DNA of 64,000 nt, from NCBI RefSeq assembly GCF_030408915.1, contig NZ_CP047654.1, positions 1,240,001 to 1,304,000 of the forward strand, read 5' to 3'. Source of the DNA: Corynebacterium guangdongense. GTDB taxonomy: Bacteria > Actinomycetota > Actinomycetes > Mycobacteriales > Mycobacteriaceae. Below are positions 19,079-28,255 of this stretch, piece after piece; the stretch's first letter is position 1; every line of letters begins with the position of its first letter. The translations under genes and the position numbers were made by a program. The notes beneath the pieces are model-generated. The model saw only the letters and a list, made by a program, of their open reading frames with translations, did not search any database and was not told the DNA's origin.

Positions 19079-19150
19079 TGGCCTATGGTGTAATTGGCAA
19101 CACAGCGGTTTCTGGTACCGTCGTTCTAGGTTCGAGTCCTGGTAGGCCAG
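19079..19150 (+). tRNA. tRNA-Gln(CTG), copy 1
   Basis: 72 nt, acceptor TGGCCTA/TAGGCCA, discriminator G, T-loop TTCGAGT, anticodon CTG at 19112-19114. The anticodon stem is GCGGT/ACCGT with a G-U pair at the bottom. The 3' CCA is not encoded. Its downstream partner tRNA-Glu begins 33 nt later. Confidence 0.95.
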
Positions 19151-19183
19151 CGGTGAACACTGAAAATTGTTCACGTCCTTTAA

Positions 19184-19256
19184 GCCCCGTTCGTCTAGTG
19201 GCCTAGGACGCCGCCCTCTCACGGCGGTAACACGGGTTCAAATCCCGTACGGGGTA
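19184..19256 (+). tRNA. tRNA-Glu(CTC), copy 1
   Basis: 73 nt, acceptor GCCCCGT/ACGGGGT with a G-U first pair typical of tRNA-Glu, anticodon CTC at 19218-19220. The next bases are CAA, so the 3' end is not encoded as CCA. Identical to three further copies in the window. Confidence 0.96.
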
Positions 19257-19264
19257 CAAACAAG

Positions 19265-19300
19265 CGAGGCAGTCTGATTTCGGTCAGGCTGCCTCGTTTT
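19265..19300 (+). terminator. terminator after first tRNA pair
   Basis: CGAGGCAG-T-CTGA pairs with TCAG-G-CTGCCTCG (13 bp, one T-G pair), 6-nt loop, followed by TTTT. Confidence 0.9.
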
Positions 19301-19339
19301 GCTCTTGCGCGGCCCCGGCGGGCGGGGGAGGCTGGGAGC

Positions 19340-20143
19340 ATGAGCATTATCCGACGCCGGGTCGCCGTCACCGCCCTCGTCCTCGCCCTCGGGGGCCTGG
19401 CGGGGTGCGCCGACGCCGGCGACACCACAGACGCCATTATGCCGGAGATCGCCGAGCGCCCCAGTGACCCTGCCGCCGCGGAGCAGGCACCGGTCGAGTC
19501 TCACGTGGTGACGACGGGGGAGGCGTCGATAAGCGTGCGCGACCCAGAGCGGGCGGCGGAGGAATTCTCGACGGTGGCGCGGGAGTCGGAATCGCGGGTG
19601 GTGTTCTCGGACGTGTCGACGACCGGGGAGCGGACCTCGGCGCACGTGACCGTGCGGGTGCCGACGGAGCGTTACCAGGAGCTGGTGGATCGGCTCGACG
19701 AGTTCGGGAAGGTCACCTCGCTGACGAGCACGGCCACCGACGTCGGCCAGCAGGTGGTCGACCTCCAGGCCCGGCAGGCGGCGCTGCAGACCTCCATCGA
19801 CCGACTGACCGCGCTCATGGATGAGGCCACCACCGTCGCCGACCTGCTCGAGGCAGAGAACATGCTCACCCAGCGGCAGGCGGAACTCGATTCCCTGACC
19901 GGCCAGCTGGACTACCTCAACGACCAGGTGGCCATGTCGACTCTCACCGCCAGCTTCCATGAACCCGGCGACGGCGACACCTCGCTGATCGGGCGCGCCT
20001 GGCGGGCGCTGCTCGACTCGGCCTCCTCGCTGCTGATCTTCGTCATGGCCGCGCTGCCGTGGGCGGTGCTCATCGGCCTCCTGGCGTGGCTGGCGAGGAT
20101 CCTCATTCGGCGCCGCCGCGGGCCGGACGCCTCCGCACGGTAG
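19340..20143 (+). CDS. DUF4349 domain lipoprotein
   Basis: A 267-aa protein with a lipobox (LAGC, Cys23), a DUF4349 core (SISVRDPERAAEEF... ERYQELVDRL) containing a coiled-coil segment at about 135-200 (VVDLQARQAALQTSIDRLTALM...) and a single C-terminal membrane helix near residues 225-255 followed by a basic tail RRRR. The layout suggests an envelope protein attached at both ends. Its role is unknown. It is embedded between the two copies of a duplicated tRNA block. Confidence 0.82.
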   Translation: MSIIRRRVAVTALVLALGGLAGCADAGDTTDAIMPEIAERPSDPAAAEQAPVESHVVTTGEASISVRDPERAAEEFSTVARESESRVVFSDVSTTGERTSAHVTVRVPTERYQELVDRLDEFGKVTSLTSTATDVGQQVVDLQARQAALQTSIDRLTALMDEATTVADLLEAENMLTQRQAELDSLTGQLDYLNDQVAMSTLTASFHEPGDGDTSLIGRAWRALLDSASSLLIFVMAALPWAVLIGLLAWLARILIRRRRGPDASAR

Positions 20144-20166
20144 CTCAGCGAGCCGCCCAGAGGGAT

Positions 20167-20196
20167 TTGGTGGAATTCCACGGCTGTGGTTATAGT
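20167..20196 (+). promoter_or_regulatory. promoter of the second tRNA pair
   Basis: TTGGTG (20167-20172) and TATAGT (20191-20196), 18 bp apart, 47 bp before tRNA-Gln copy 2. Confidence 0.65.
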
Positions 20197-20242
20197 ATTA
20201 ACCGTTGCGCAGCCCGGGAACGCTCCTGAGCAGCGAGAACAA

Positions 20243-20314
20243 TGGCCTATGGTGTAATTGGCAACACTCCGGTTTCTGGTACCGTCATTCTAGGTTCGAG
20301 TCCTGGTAGGCCAG
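20243..20314 (+). tRNA. tRNA-Gln(CTG), copy 2
   Basis: Same 72-nt size and same anticodon as copy 1. In the anticodon stem the lowest pair is C against T (CCGGT/ACCGT), whereas copy 1 has a G-T pair there and the expected pair is A-T. Acceptor and T-arm are identical. Probably still functional, but one of the two copies has drifted. Confidence 0.92.
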
Positions 20315-20347
20315 CAGTGAACGCTGACAAATGTTCACGTCCTTTAT

Positions 20348-20420
20348 GCCCCGTTCGTCTAGTGGCCTAGGACGCCGCCCTCTCACGGCGGTAACACGGG
20401 TTCAAATCCCGTACGGGGTA
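20348..20420 (+). tRNA. tRNA-Glu(CTC), copy 2
   Basis: 73 nt, identical to copy 1; anticodon CTC. Followed by CAC rather than CCA. Confidence 0.96.
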
Positions 20421-20428
20421 CACATAAG

Positions 20429-20463
20429 CGAGGCAGTCTGATTCCGGTCAGGCTGCCTCGTTT
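20429..20463 (+). terminator. terminator after second tRNA pair
   Basis: Copy of the 19265-19300 terminator stem, followed by TTT. Confidence 0.88.
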
Positions 20464-20546
20464 GCCGTTTCCGTGGTGCTTCACGGGGGCGCGTCGTCGG
20501 CGGCCGCCACAGCCCCGGCCTACCGCCATATGTGCGAGCAGGCGAT

Positions 20547-20576
20547 TTGCGTCGCCGGTTGGTGTCGCGCTAAGTT
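20547..20576 (+). promoter_or_regulatory. promoter of tRNA-Glu copy 3
   Basis: TTGCGT (20547-20552) and TAAGTT (20571-20576), 18 bp apart. Confidence 0.5.
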
Positions 20577-20616
20577 ATCCAAGTCCGCAGCGAGAGATCG
20601 CCACGGAAGTCCTTAT

Positions 20617-20692
20617 GCCCCGTTCGTCTAGTGGCCTAGGACGCCGCCCTCTCACGGCGGTAACACGGGTTCAAATCCCGTACGGGGTACCA
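20617..20692 (+). tRNA. tRNA-Glu(CTC), copy 3, CCA encoded
   Basis: The 73-nt body is identical to copies 1 and 2. It is followed by CCA (20690-20692), which the first two copies lack. Confidence 0.95.
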
Positions 20693-20694
20693 CT

Positions 20695-20738
20695 TGACAC
20701 GCCCTCCCGGCACAGCGCCGGGAGGGCGTGTCTGTTTT
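20695..20738 (+). terminator. terminator after tRNA-Glu copy 3
   Basis: Perfect 16-bp stem (20695-20710 or 20711 with 20717-20732), 5-nt loop, followed by TGTTTT. Confidence 0.9.
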
Positions 20739-20891
20739 CCGGCCCCCGTCGGGCGAGGGGCCCGGCCGGGAGGCGGTGGTGAGCGGCGGGATCTCAGCAC
20801 CCGTCGGCCGCGTCCGGATGGCCGCGACCCGACAAAATAAATTTGTTGGTTTCGGCCCGGTTGCTCCCGTTTCTGTTCTATTGTTGATGAC

Positions 20892-20919
20892 GTTGGAAAG
20901 ATGGATGTCATTTTCCAAC
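20892..20919. promoter_or_regulatory. inverted repeat upstream of pntA, candidate operator
   Basis: GTTGGAAA (20892-20899) and TTTCCAAC (20912-20919), perfect 8-bp repeat with 12-nt centre, ends 30 bp before the pntA start in a locally A/T-rich stretch. No confident -10/-35 pair could be assigned. Confidence 0.4.
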
Positions 20920-20949
20920 TTTAGGACGACAAGAGTGAGGAGTCATCAG

Positions 20950-22493
20950 ATGCTCATAGGCATCCCCCGGGAGCCGGCGGCGCTGGTTTCCGCCACTCCG
21001 GACACCGTGGGCAAGCTCATCAAACTGGGCTACGACGTCGCGGTCGAATCCGGAGCCGGCGAGGCAGCCAGCTTCCCCGATACCCACTACCGGGACGCGG
21101 GAGCGCGCATCGTGGGCGGCGAGGAGGTGTGGGCTGCGGACATCATCACCACCCTGGACGCCCCGTCACCGGTACAGCGCCAGGCTCTCGCACCGGGCGC
21201 GACACTGATTTCCCGGCTGGCCCCGGGCCGCAACGAGGACCTCGTCGCAGAGTTCGCCGCCCGCAACGTCACCGCCGTGGCGATGGACGCCGTTCCCCGC
21301 ATCAGCCGCGCCCAGTCCATGGACGTGCTGAGCTCCCAGGCCAACATCGCCGGCTACCGGGCGGTCATCGAGGCCGCCGCCGCGTTCGGACGCCTGTTCA
21401 CCGGCCAGGTCACCGCCGCGGGCAAGGTTCCGCCTGCGGTGGTCTACGTCATCGGCGCCGGGGTGGCGGGCCTGGCGGCGATCGGCACCGCGAACTCGAT
21501 GGGCGCCATCGTCAAGGCGACGGACCTGCGCCCGGAGACGGCGGAACAGGTCGAGTCCATGGGCGCCGAATTCGTCCCCATTCCAGCGGCGACCGAGCAA
21601 TCGGAGGACGGCTACGCCAAGGAGATGACCGCAGATCAGGCCCAGGCCGCGGCGCAGCTCTACGCGGAGCAGTCCGCCCAGGCGGACATCGTGATCACCA
21701 CCGCCAACATCCCGGGCCGCACCTCCCCGATCCTGCTCACCGCCGAAGACGTGGCGAACATGAAACCGGGTTCGGTCATCGTCGACATGGCCGCCGCCAA
21801 CGGCGGCAACTGCGAACTGACCGTGCCCGAGGAGGTGGTGGTCACCGCCAACGGCGTCACCATCATCGGCTACACCGACTTGTCCGGCCGCCTGCCGGCG
21901 CAGGCTTCCCAGCTCTACGGCCAGAACATCGTCAACCTGCTCAAGCTGATGACTCCGGGCAAGGACGGCACCCTCGCCTTCGATCTGGAGGACGAGATCG
22001 TCCGCGGCATCACCGTGACGCGCGCGGCGGCGGAGAAGTCCGCGGCCGAGGTCCTGTGGCCGCCTCCGGCGGTGAAGGTGTCGGCGAGCCCGGCCACCGC
22101 GCCCGCGGAGGCGTCCGCCTCCGCGGTCAACGAGCCCGCCCCAGAGGCACCCTCTTCCGGGGCGTGGAAGTGGATCGCCGGCCTGCTGGGCGCGGCCCTG
22201 GTGCTGGCGAGCCCGATGCAGGTGGCGGGGGAGTACATGCTGCTCCTGCTCGCCGTCGTCGTCGGTTTCTACGTGATCACCGCGGTGACGCACAAGCTGC
22301 ACACTCCGCTGATGTCGGAGACGAACGCGATCTCGGGAATCGTCGTGGTCGGCGCGATTTTGCAGGTCGGGTCATCCAACCTGCTGGTCGCGGGTCTGGC
22401 GTTTGCGGCGATCGTCGTCGCGTCCATCAATATTTTCGGTGGCTTCGCGGTGACCGGCCGGATGCTGCGCATGTTCGACGGGGGTAAAGACTA

Positions 22494-22494
<1 letters not shown>
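20950..22494 (+). CDS. pntA: NAD(P) transhydrogenase subunit alpha (PntA)
   Basis: Proton-translocating transhydrogenase subunit, 514 aa. The N-terminal NAD-binding domain resembles alanine dehydrogenase ([52 protein letters not shown]). A Pro/Ala linker (about 375-400) leads to C-terminal membrane helices ([47 protein letters not shown]). The alpha chain is single, as in E. coli, not split into PntAA and PntAB. ATG 20950 with GAGGAG upstream. The stop overlaps the pntB start by one base. Acts in the inner membrane to move hydride between NADH and NADP+ using the proton gradient. Confidence 0.95.
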
Positions 22495-23975
<1,481 letters not shown>

Positions 23976-24127
23976 CCCGCCCGCGGCGCTTGCCGACGCC
24001 CCCTCCGGTCATAACCGAGTATGACCAGTGCCCGCCGGCACTGGAGTGGCCTGCGGGGACGGCATCGGGTGGGGGCAGACCGGGGTCGATTTTCGCCGGG
24101 ACCCTTCCCCTGAACCGGGCCCCGGCC
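23976..24127. other. non-coding stretch after pntB, nothing recognised
   Basis: No credible gene, RNA family or repeat was seen between the pntB stop and the possible -10 box at 24128. No clear terminator follows pntB. Confidence 0.5.
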
Positions 24128-24205
24128 TAGGGTCATAGGTAACGGAGAGATTCTCGATAGGGAGAGAAAATCTCCGGTCCGCTGAACCGACAGGAAGGAG
24201 AATGA

Positions 24206-24271
24206 ATGGCAGAGTCCATGGAAGAACATTCGTCCCGACGCCCCATCACACCGGACCGAACGCAGGCATAA
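24206..24271 (+). CDS. possible 21-codon small ORF
   Basis: ATG at 24206 with AAGGAG (24195-24200) 5 nt upstream, running 21 codons to TAA (starts MAESMEEHSS). The strong ribosome site is the only support; the peptide is not recognised. It lies inside the candidate RNA. Confidence 0.22.
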   Translation: MAESMEEHSSRRPITPDRTQA

Positions 24272-24519
24272 GCCATAATCCACCTTCCCCAGGCGACAGT
24301 GATTCGCGAAGTGGAGCTACACCGGTTAACCGGCAACGGTGAACAGATGCGTCAGAGGAATCAGCGAACTGAATAACCACCAGGTGTCCACGGCACAGAA
24401 ATTGTCTCGCGGGGAAGAGGAGTGGGTGGCCAGTCCTCACAACAAGTACCGCACCAGCGCCGGCTGGGACAGAGCGTGGAAGTCAGAGACTCGCTGACGG
24501 TAACGAACGGGACGCCTCG

Positions 24520-24560
24520 CCCCCGTCGCCCCACACTAGGGCGGCGGGGGTTCCCCTATT
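24520..24560 (+). terminator. strong terminator before tRNA-Glu copy 4
   Basis: 12-bp stem (24520-24531 with 24539-24550, one T-G pair), loop CACACTA, then TTCCCCTATTT. Confidence 0.8.
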
Positions 24561-24577
24561 TCCTCCTGACCTGCGAT

Positions 24578-24607
24578 TTGGTTGACGGCTACACGGGATC
24601 GTAAACT
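24578..24607 (+). promoter_or_regulatory. promoter of tRNA-Glu copy 4
   Basis: TTGGTT (24578-24583) and TAAACT (24602-24607), 18 bp apart. Confidence 0.55.
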
Positions 24608-24634
24608 TAGCGACGTTGCTGAAACAGCGAACGC

Positions 24635-24710
24635 GCCCCGTTCGTCTAGTGGCCTAGGACGCCGCCCTCTCACGGCGGTAACACGGGTTCAAATCCCGTA
24701 CGGGGTACCA
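24635..24710 (+). tRNA. tRNA-Glu(CTC), copy 4, CCA encoded
   Basis: Identical 73-nt body to copies 1-3, followed by CCA as in copy 3. Copies 3 and 4 thus form a direct repeat flanking pntAB and the candidate RNA. Confidence 0.95.
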
Positions 24711-24749
24711 CCATGTGTCTGCGCATGCGCGAGCACGAACATCAGCGGG

Positions 24750-24778
24750 AGAGTCAGGTCTTCGGGCCTGGCTCTTTC
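24750..24778 (+). terminator. terminator with UUCG tetraloop after tRNA-Glu copy 4
   Basis: 11-bp stem AGAGTCAGGTC/GGCCTGGCTCT closed by a TTCG loop (24761-24764), followed by TTTC. Confidence 0.85.
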
Positions 24779-25034
24779 GACATTTTCCCGTACGCCACTG
24801 GTGTTGAATCATCAGCGTGGGCGAGAAGGTCCTGAATGCCTGCCCTGCAGCGCTCAGCACTTACCGATCCCGGCGATGCCGAACGGAATGTGCTCGCCCT
24901 GCCACAGGCGGGAGCGGCCTGCACCTGGGGACAATCTCCCGGTCCGCGGTGTCTTCATCCAGCCCGCACCGGTTGCCAGCGGTGGGGCGTCGCTGCGCGC
25001 TACGAACCGGGGGCAGGCGCTTGTTGACCGTATC
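24779..25034. other. unassigned stretch before guanine deaminase
   Basis: About 250 bp with open frames on both strands but no recognised product, no good ribosome site and no repeats. Possibly the remains of a gene. Confidence 0.5.
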
Positions 25035-25075
25035 GGAGGGATCGGTAGGGGGATCTGTTTGAACAGTTTCCCTCC
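25035..25075. promoter_or_regulatory. nested inverted repeats upstream of guaD
   Basis: GGAGGGA (25035-25041) and TCCCTCC (25069-25075) enclose CTGTT-TG-AACAG (25055-25066). The set ends 18 bp before the -10 box of the deaminase gene, a suitable place for an operator or an RNA hairpin. Confidence 0.35.
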
Positions 25076-25106
25076 CGGCGGGCTCTGCGCGAGGATAATG
25101 GCGTCC

Positions 25107-25574
25107 ATGGACCCTCATGTCATGGCACACGCGATCAGCCTGTCGAGGAAAGGCATGCTCGCCGACGAAGGCGGCCCTTTCGGCGCGGTCATCGTCCGCA
25201 ACGGGGAGATCATCGCCGAGGGCAACAACATGGTCGTGGCCACCGGGGACCCGACCAATCACGCCGAGATAGTGGCCATCCGCCGGGCCACGGCCGAGCT
25301 GGGTCGTTTCGAGCTGTCCGACTGCGAGCTCTATGCCAATTGCGAACCCTGCCCCATGTGTCTGGGGGCGATCTACTGGGCCAAGGTGGGGAAGGTGTAT
25401 TTCGCCAACACCCGCGACGACGCCGCCCGGATCGGTTTCGATGACTCCCTCATCTACGAGGAGCTGGCCAGGCCGATAGGAGAAAGGCAAATCGAGTTCG
25501 TGCACGTCCCGGATCCGCGGGCGCAGGAGGTCTTCGACGAGTGGCTGGCCAAGCCGGACCGGGTCGAGTACTAA
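25107..25574 (+). CDS. guaD: guanine deaminase (cytidine-deaminase-fold, GuaD type)
   Basis: A 155-aa cytoplasmic enzyme of the small guanine deaminase type, converting guanine to xanthine and ammonia. Zinc site: HAE (His52, Glu54) and PCPMC (Cys82, Cys85). Segments GGPFGAVIV, DCELYANCEPCPMCLGAIYWAK and FDDSLIYEEL follow the B. subtilis GuaD pattern, ending in a conserved VEY. GATAAT (25094-25099) lies 7 nt before ATG 25107, so I chose this leaderless start over the ATG at 25098. tRNA adenosine deaminase TadA is the alternative, but the C-terminal half fits GuaD. Confidence 0.85.
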   Translation: MDPHVMAHAISLSRKGMLADEGGPFGAVIVRNGEIIAEGNNMVVATGDPTNHAEIVAIRRATAELGRFELSDCELYANCEPCPMCLGAIYWAKVGKVYFANTRDDAARIGFDDSLIYEELARPIGERQIEFVHVPDPRAQEVFDEWLAKPDRVEY

Positions 25575-25689
25575 GAGGGGATGCTGGGCTCGGACCGAAC
25601 CCCCTTTAAGGCGGGCGGCGACTGCCGCTGCCGTCAGTAACCGTGGGTATATCCGGAAGAGGCCGGGTGCCCGTGTGTCACGCCTCTGA

Positions 25690-25845
25690 TGTGGGGATCA
25701 GCGACGGCCGGCACCCCGCCAGCTGGGGGCAGCACGGCTGGTGCGGTTGCGCGAGATCGGGCACACCGCCGTTCTGGGCCATCCCGGCATCGTGGACGAG
25801 CTGGTCACCCTCGCCCGGACCGGCCCGTACAATCAGCGCCCATGA
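25690..25845 (+). pseudogene. possible C-terminal remnant of a lost gene
   Basis: A frame without a start runs to a TGA (25843-25845) that overlaps the ATG of the exporter gene (ATGA). It reads ...LREIGHTAVLGHPGIVDELV..., which looks like real protein sequence, yet a stop at 25687-25689 cuts it off upstream. I do not know the family. Overlapping stop and start are common in working operons, hinting that an upstream gene was deleted. Confidence 0.3.
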
Positions 25846-27035
25846 ACACAAGGAAGGACAGACTGTCCTGGGGACTGTTGTCCGCGATCGCCCTCCTGTC
25901 GGCCTCCGGGCCCTTCGCCATCGACATGTACGTGCCGGCGATGCCGCTCATCGCCACGGACCTGGACACCACGGCCGCCATGGTGGCGCTGACCCTGTCC
26001 GGTTTCGTGGCGGGCCTGGCGGTGGGCCAGCTGGTCGCCGGGCCGCTCTCCGACGGGCTGGGCCGCAAGAAGCTGCTCGTGCCGAGCGTCCTGCTGGCGC
26101 TGCTCGCCGCCGTCCTCGCGGCAGTGGCCCCGACCATCGGCGTACTCATCGGGGCCCGGTTCATCCACGGTCTGGCCTCCGGCGCCTGCGTGGTGCTCGC
26201 CCGGGCGGTGATCCCCGACCTGCTGGAGGGACCGGCCGCGACGCGCTCCTTCTCGCTGATGATGTCGGTGCAGACCATCGCCCCCATCGTGGCGCCGGTG
26301 GTGGGCGGCTTCCTCGTCGGCCCCGTCGGCTGGCGGGGGCTGATGTGGGTGCTCGCCGGCATCTGCGCCGTCCAGCTCGTGGTGGCGCTGCGCTTCATCC
26401 CGGAAACCCTGCCGCCGCAGCGGCGCAGCCCGAACACCGTGGCCGGGGTGCTCGGCAACTTCCGTTACGTCCTGGCCTCGGCTCCCTACCGCGGCTTCCT
26501 GGTCGCCTTCGCTTTCTCCTTCACGACGATGTTCGCCTACATCGCCGCCTCCTCCTTCGTCGTCCAGGGGCAGCTGGGCTACTCGGTGCGCTTCTACTCG
26601 CTGATGTTCGGCGTCAACGCGGTCGGTCTGCTGCTGGCCAACATGCTCAATGCATGGCTGGCCACCCGCATCCGGATTCAGACCACGCTCAAGGCGGCGA
26701 TGCTCATCCTCATCCTCGCCAGCGGCGGCATTCTGCTTTTCTTCGCCCTGGGCACCTGGCCGGACCCGGTGTTCTTCATCCTGCTCTTCATCGGCATCTG
26801 CCAGGTGGGCGTCCTGCTGCCCTCGCTGATGTCGATGGGCCAGCAGGAGGTCCGCGAGCGCGCCGGGTCGGCCTCGGCACTGATGGGATTCTTCCAGTTC
26901 GGCCTCTCGGCGCTCATCGGCCCGCTGGTCGGCGTCGGCGCCAACCAGGGGATGACGATGGCCGCCGGCATGCTCATCAGCTCGCTGATCGCCGCCGGCG
27001 GCCTGTCCTACGGACTGCTCAGGCACCGCGACTAG
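25842..27035 (+). CDS. Bcr/CflA-type MFS multidrug efflux protein
   Basis: A 397-aa inner-membrane carrier with 12 predicted helices. The start segment LSWGLLSAIALLSASGPFAIDMYVPAMP is the DHA1 Bcr/CflA hallmark, with the loop motif GPLSDGLGRKKLL after helix 2 and the family region ARAVIPDLLEG. It exports drugs or metabolites by proton antiport; the substrate is unknown. Its stop shares CTAG with the stop of the convergent ald gene, so no terminator separates them. Confidence 0.9.
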   Translation: MNTRKDRLSWGLLSAIALLSASGPFAIDMYVPAMPLIATDLDTTAAMVALTLSGFVAGLAVGQLVAGPLSDGLGRKKLLVPSVLLALLAAVLAAVAPTIGVLIGARFIHGLASGACVVLARAVIPDLLEGPAATRSFSLMMSVQTIAPIVAPVVGGFLVGPVGWRGLMWVLAGICAVQLVVALRFIPETLPPQRRSPNTVAGVLGNFRYVLASAPYRGFLVAFAFSFTTMFAYIAASSFVVQGQLGYSVRFYSLMFGVNAVGLLLANMLNAWLATRIRIQTTLKAAMLILILASGGILLFFALGTWPDPVFFILLFIGICQVGVLLPSLMSMGQQEVRERAGSASALMGFFQFGLSALIGPLVGVGANQGMTMAAGMLISSLIAAGGLSYGLLRHRD

Positions 27036-28138
27036 CGGAGGACCTCCGCGATGGTCATCGGCTCGACGCCGTAGGTCTCGGCCACCGCCGGGTGCACGAT
27101 GCGGTCAGCATAGGTGTTTAGCCCGTCCGCGAGGTGGTGGTTAGCCGCGATGGCCTCACGCCAGCCCCCTGCCAAGGCGCTGACGTAAGGCAGCGTCGCG
27201 TTGGTCAGCGCGGCGGTCGAGGTGCGGGGGACGGCGCCCGGCATGTTGCCGACGCAGTAGAACACCTTGCCGTCGACGGTGAACGTGGGGTCTTCGTGGG
27301 TGGTCGGGCGCGACCCCTCGAAGCAGCCGCCCTGATCGATGGCGATGTCGACGAGCACTGAGCCCGGGCGCATCTGGGCGATCATCTCGCTGGTCACCAG
27401 CTTCGGGGCCGCGGCGCCGGGGATGAGGACCGAGCCGATGACCAGATCGGACTCCGCGACGTTCTCGGCGATGGAGTACTCGTTGGAGGCCAGGGTGTTG
27501 ACGTCGTTGCCGTAGAGGTTCGAGATCTCGCGCAGTCGCTCCAGGTTGATGTCCAGCAGCCGCACGTCGGCGCCGAGGCCGCCGGCCATGCGGGCGGCCG
27601 CTTCGCCGGCGATGCCGCCGCCGATAATGGTGACCTTGGCCGGCTGGGTGCCCGGGACACCGGCCATGAGGATTCCGGACCCGCCCAGCGGGGACATCAG
27701 GTGATATGCGCCGACCTGGACCGCCAGTCGGCCAGCGACCTCACTCATCGGCGACAACAGGGGCAGGCCCCGGTCGCCGGTGACGCACTCGTAACCGAAG
27801 GCGGTGGTTCCGGACTCGCGCAGCGCGCGGGTGACCGCGGGCTCGGCCGCCAGATGCAGGTAGGTGACCAAAAGCAGGTCGGGGCGAAGGAAGGCGAGCT
27901 CCGCGTCCTGCGGTTCCTTGACCTTGAGCACCATCTCGGCGGCCCAGGCCTCGGCGGCGGTGTCGACGATGCGTGCCCCGGCCCTCACGTAATCCTGGTC
28001 CGCATACCCGGACGCCGCGCCCGCCGTCGTCTCCACGATGACGTCGTGGCCCTGCTTGCACAGTTCCCGGGTGCCGGCGGGTGTGAGCGCCACACGGGAT
28101 TCGTTGTTCTTCGTTTCTCGGGGGCAGCCGATCAGCAT
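27032..28138 (-). CDS. ald: alanine dehydrogenase
   Basis: A 368-aa cytoplasmic enzyme that interconverts L-alanine with pyruvate and ammonia using NAD. Conserved start LIGCPRETKNNESRVALTP, K74 in VLKVKEP and H95 in TYLHLA (catalytic pair), and the NAD motif VTIIGGGIAGEAAARMA. The N-terminal half is homologous to PntA in this window. Start ATG 28138-28136. A TAGACT-type -10 box lies about 55 nt upstream on this strand. Monocistronic by context. Confidence 0.96.
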   Translation of the reverse strand: MLIGCPRETKNNESRVALTPAGTRELCKQGHDVIVETTAGAASGYADQDYVRAGARIVDTAAEAWAAEMVLKVKEPQDAELAFLRPDLLLVTYLHLAAEPAVTRALRESGTTAFGYECVTGDRGLPLLSPMSEVAGRLAVQVGAYHLMSPLGGSGILMAGVPGTQPAKVTIIGGGIAGEAAARMAGGLGADVRLLDINLERLREISNLYGNDVNTLASNEYSIAENVAESDLVIGSVLIPGAAAPKLVTSEMIAQMRPGSVLVDIAIDQGGCFEGSRPTTHEDPTFTVDGKVFYCVGNMPGAVPRTSTAALTNATLPYVSALAGGWREAIAANHHLADGLNTYADRIVHPAVAETYGVEPMTIAEVLR

Positions 28139-28255
28139 GGTCAGGTTCCGTTCGTCGGTGCAGGGACGGTGATAATGCCGACAAGTCTAGGCGTGACCTG
28201 CCGCATAGCGGGTATTGGTCTGCTCGCGGTGTCACACCCGATCCGGCGAGTCCAC

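Larger units (their letters stand above)
19079..20463 (+). repeat. duplicated tRNA-Gln/tRNA-Glu/terminator block
   Basis: The block 19079-19300 (Gln, Glu, terminator) recurs at 20243-20463 with nearly the same sequence and spacing, including the spacer GAACACTGA.../GAACGCTGA... and the terminator stem. The DUF4349 lipoprotein gene (19340-20143) lies between the copies. The tRNA-Glu copies are identical while tRNA-Gln differs at a few positions. Confidence 0.9.
24128..24560 (+). ncRNA. candidate structured RNA gene of unknown family
   Basis: A 430-bp stretch without codon-like structure. It has a possible -10 box TAGGGT (24128-24133), several local hairpins (CGGTCCG/CGGACCG at 24175 and 24252, CCGGTTAACCGG at 24322, CCAGC/GCTGG at 24454, GTCAG/CTGAC at 24483) and a strong terminator. 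I could not match it to RNase P, tmRNA, SRP or known riboswitches by eye. An unannotated sRNA or a decayed region are both possible. Confidence 0.3.

Noticed and set aside
24128..24560. RNase P RNA, tmRNA or a cobalamin riboswitch
   Set aside because: The conserved cores of these RNAs were not found; only local hairpins and a terminator are seen.
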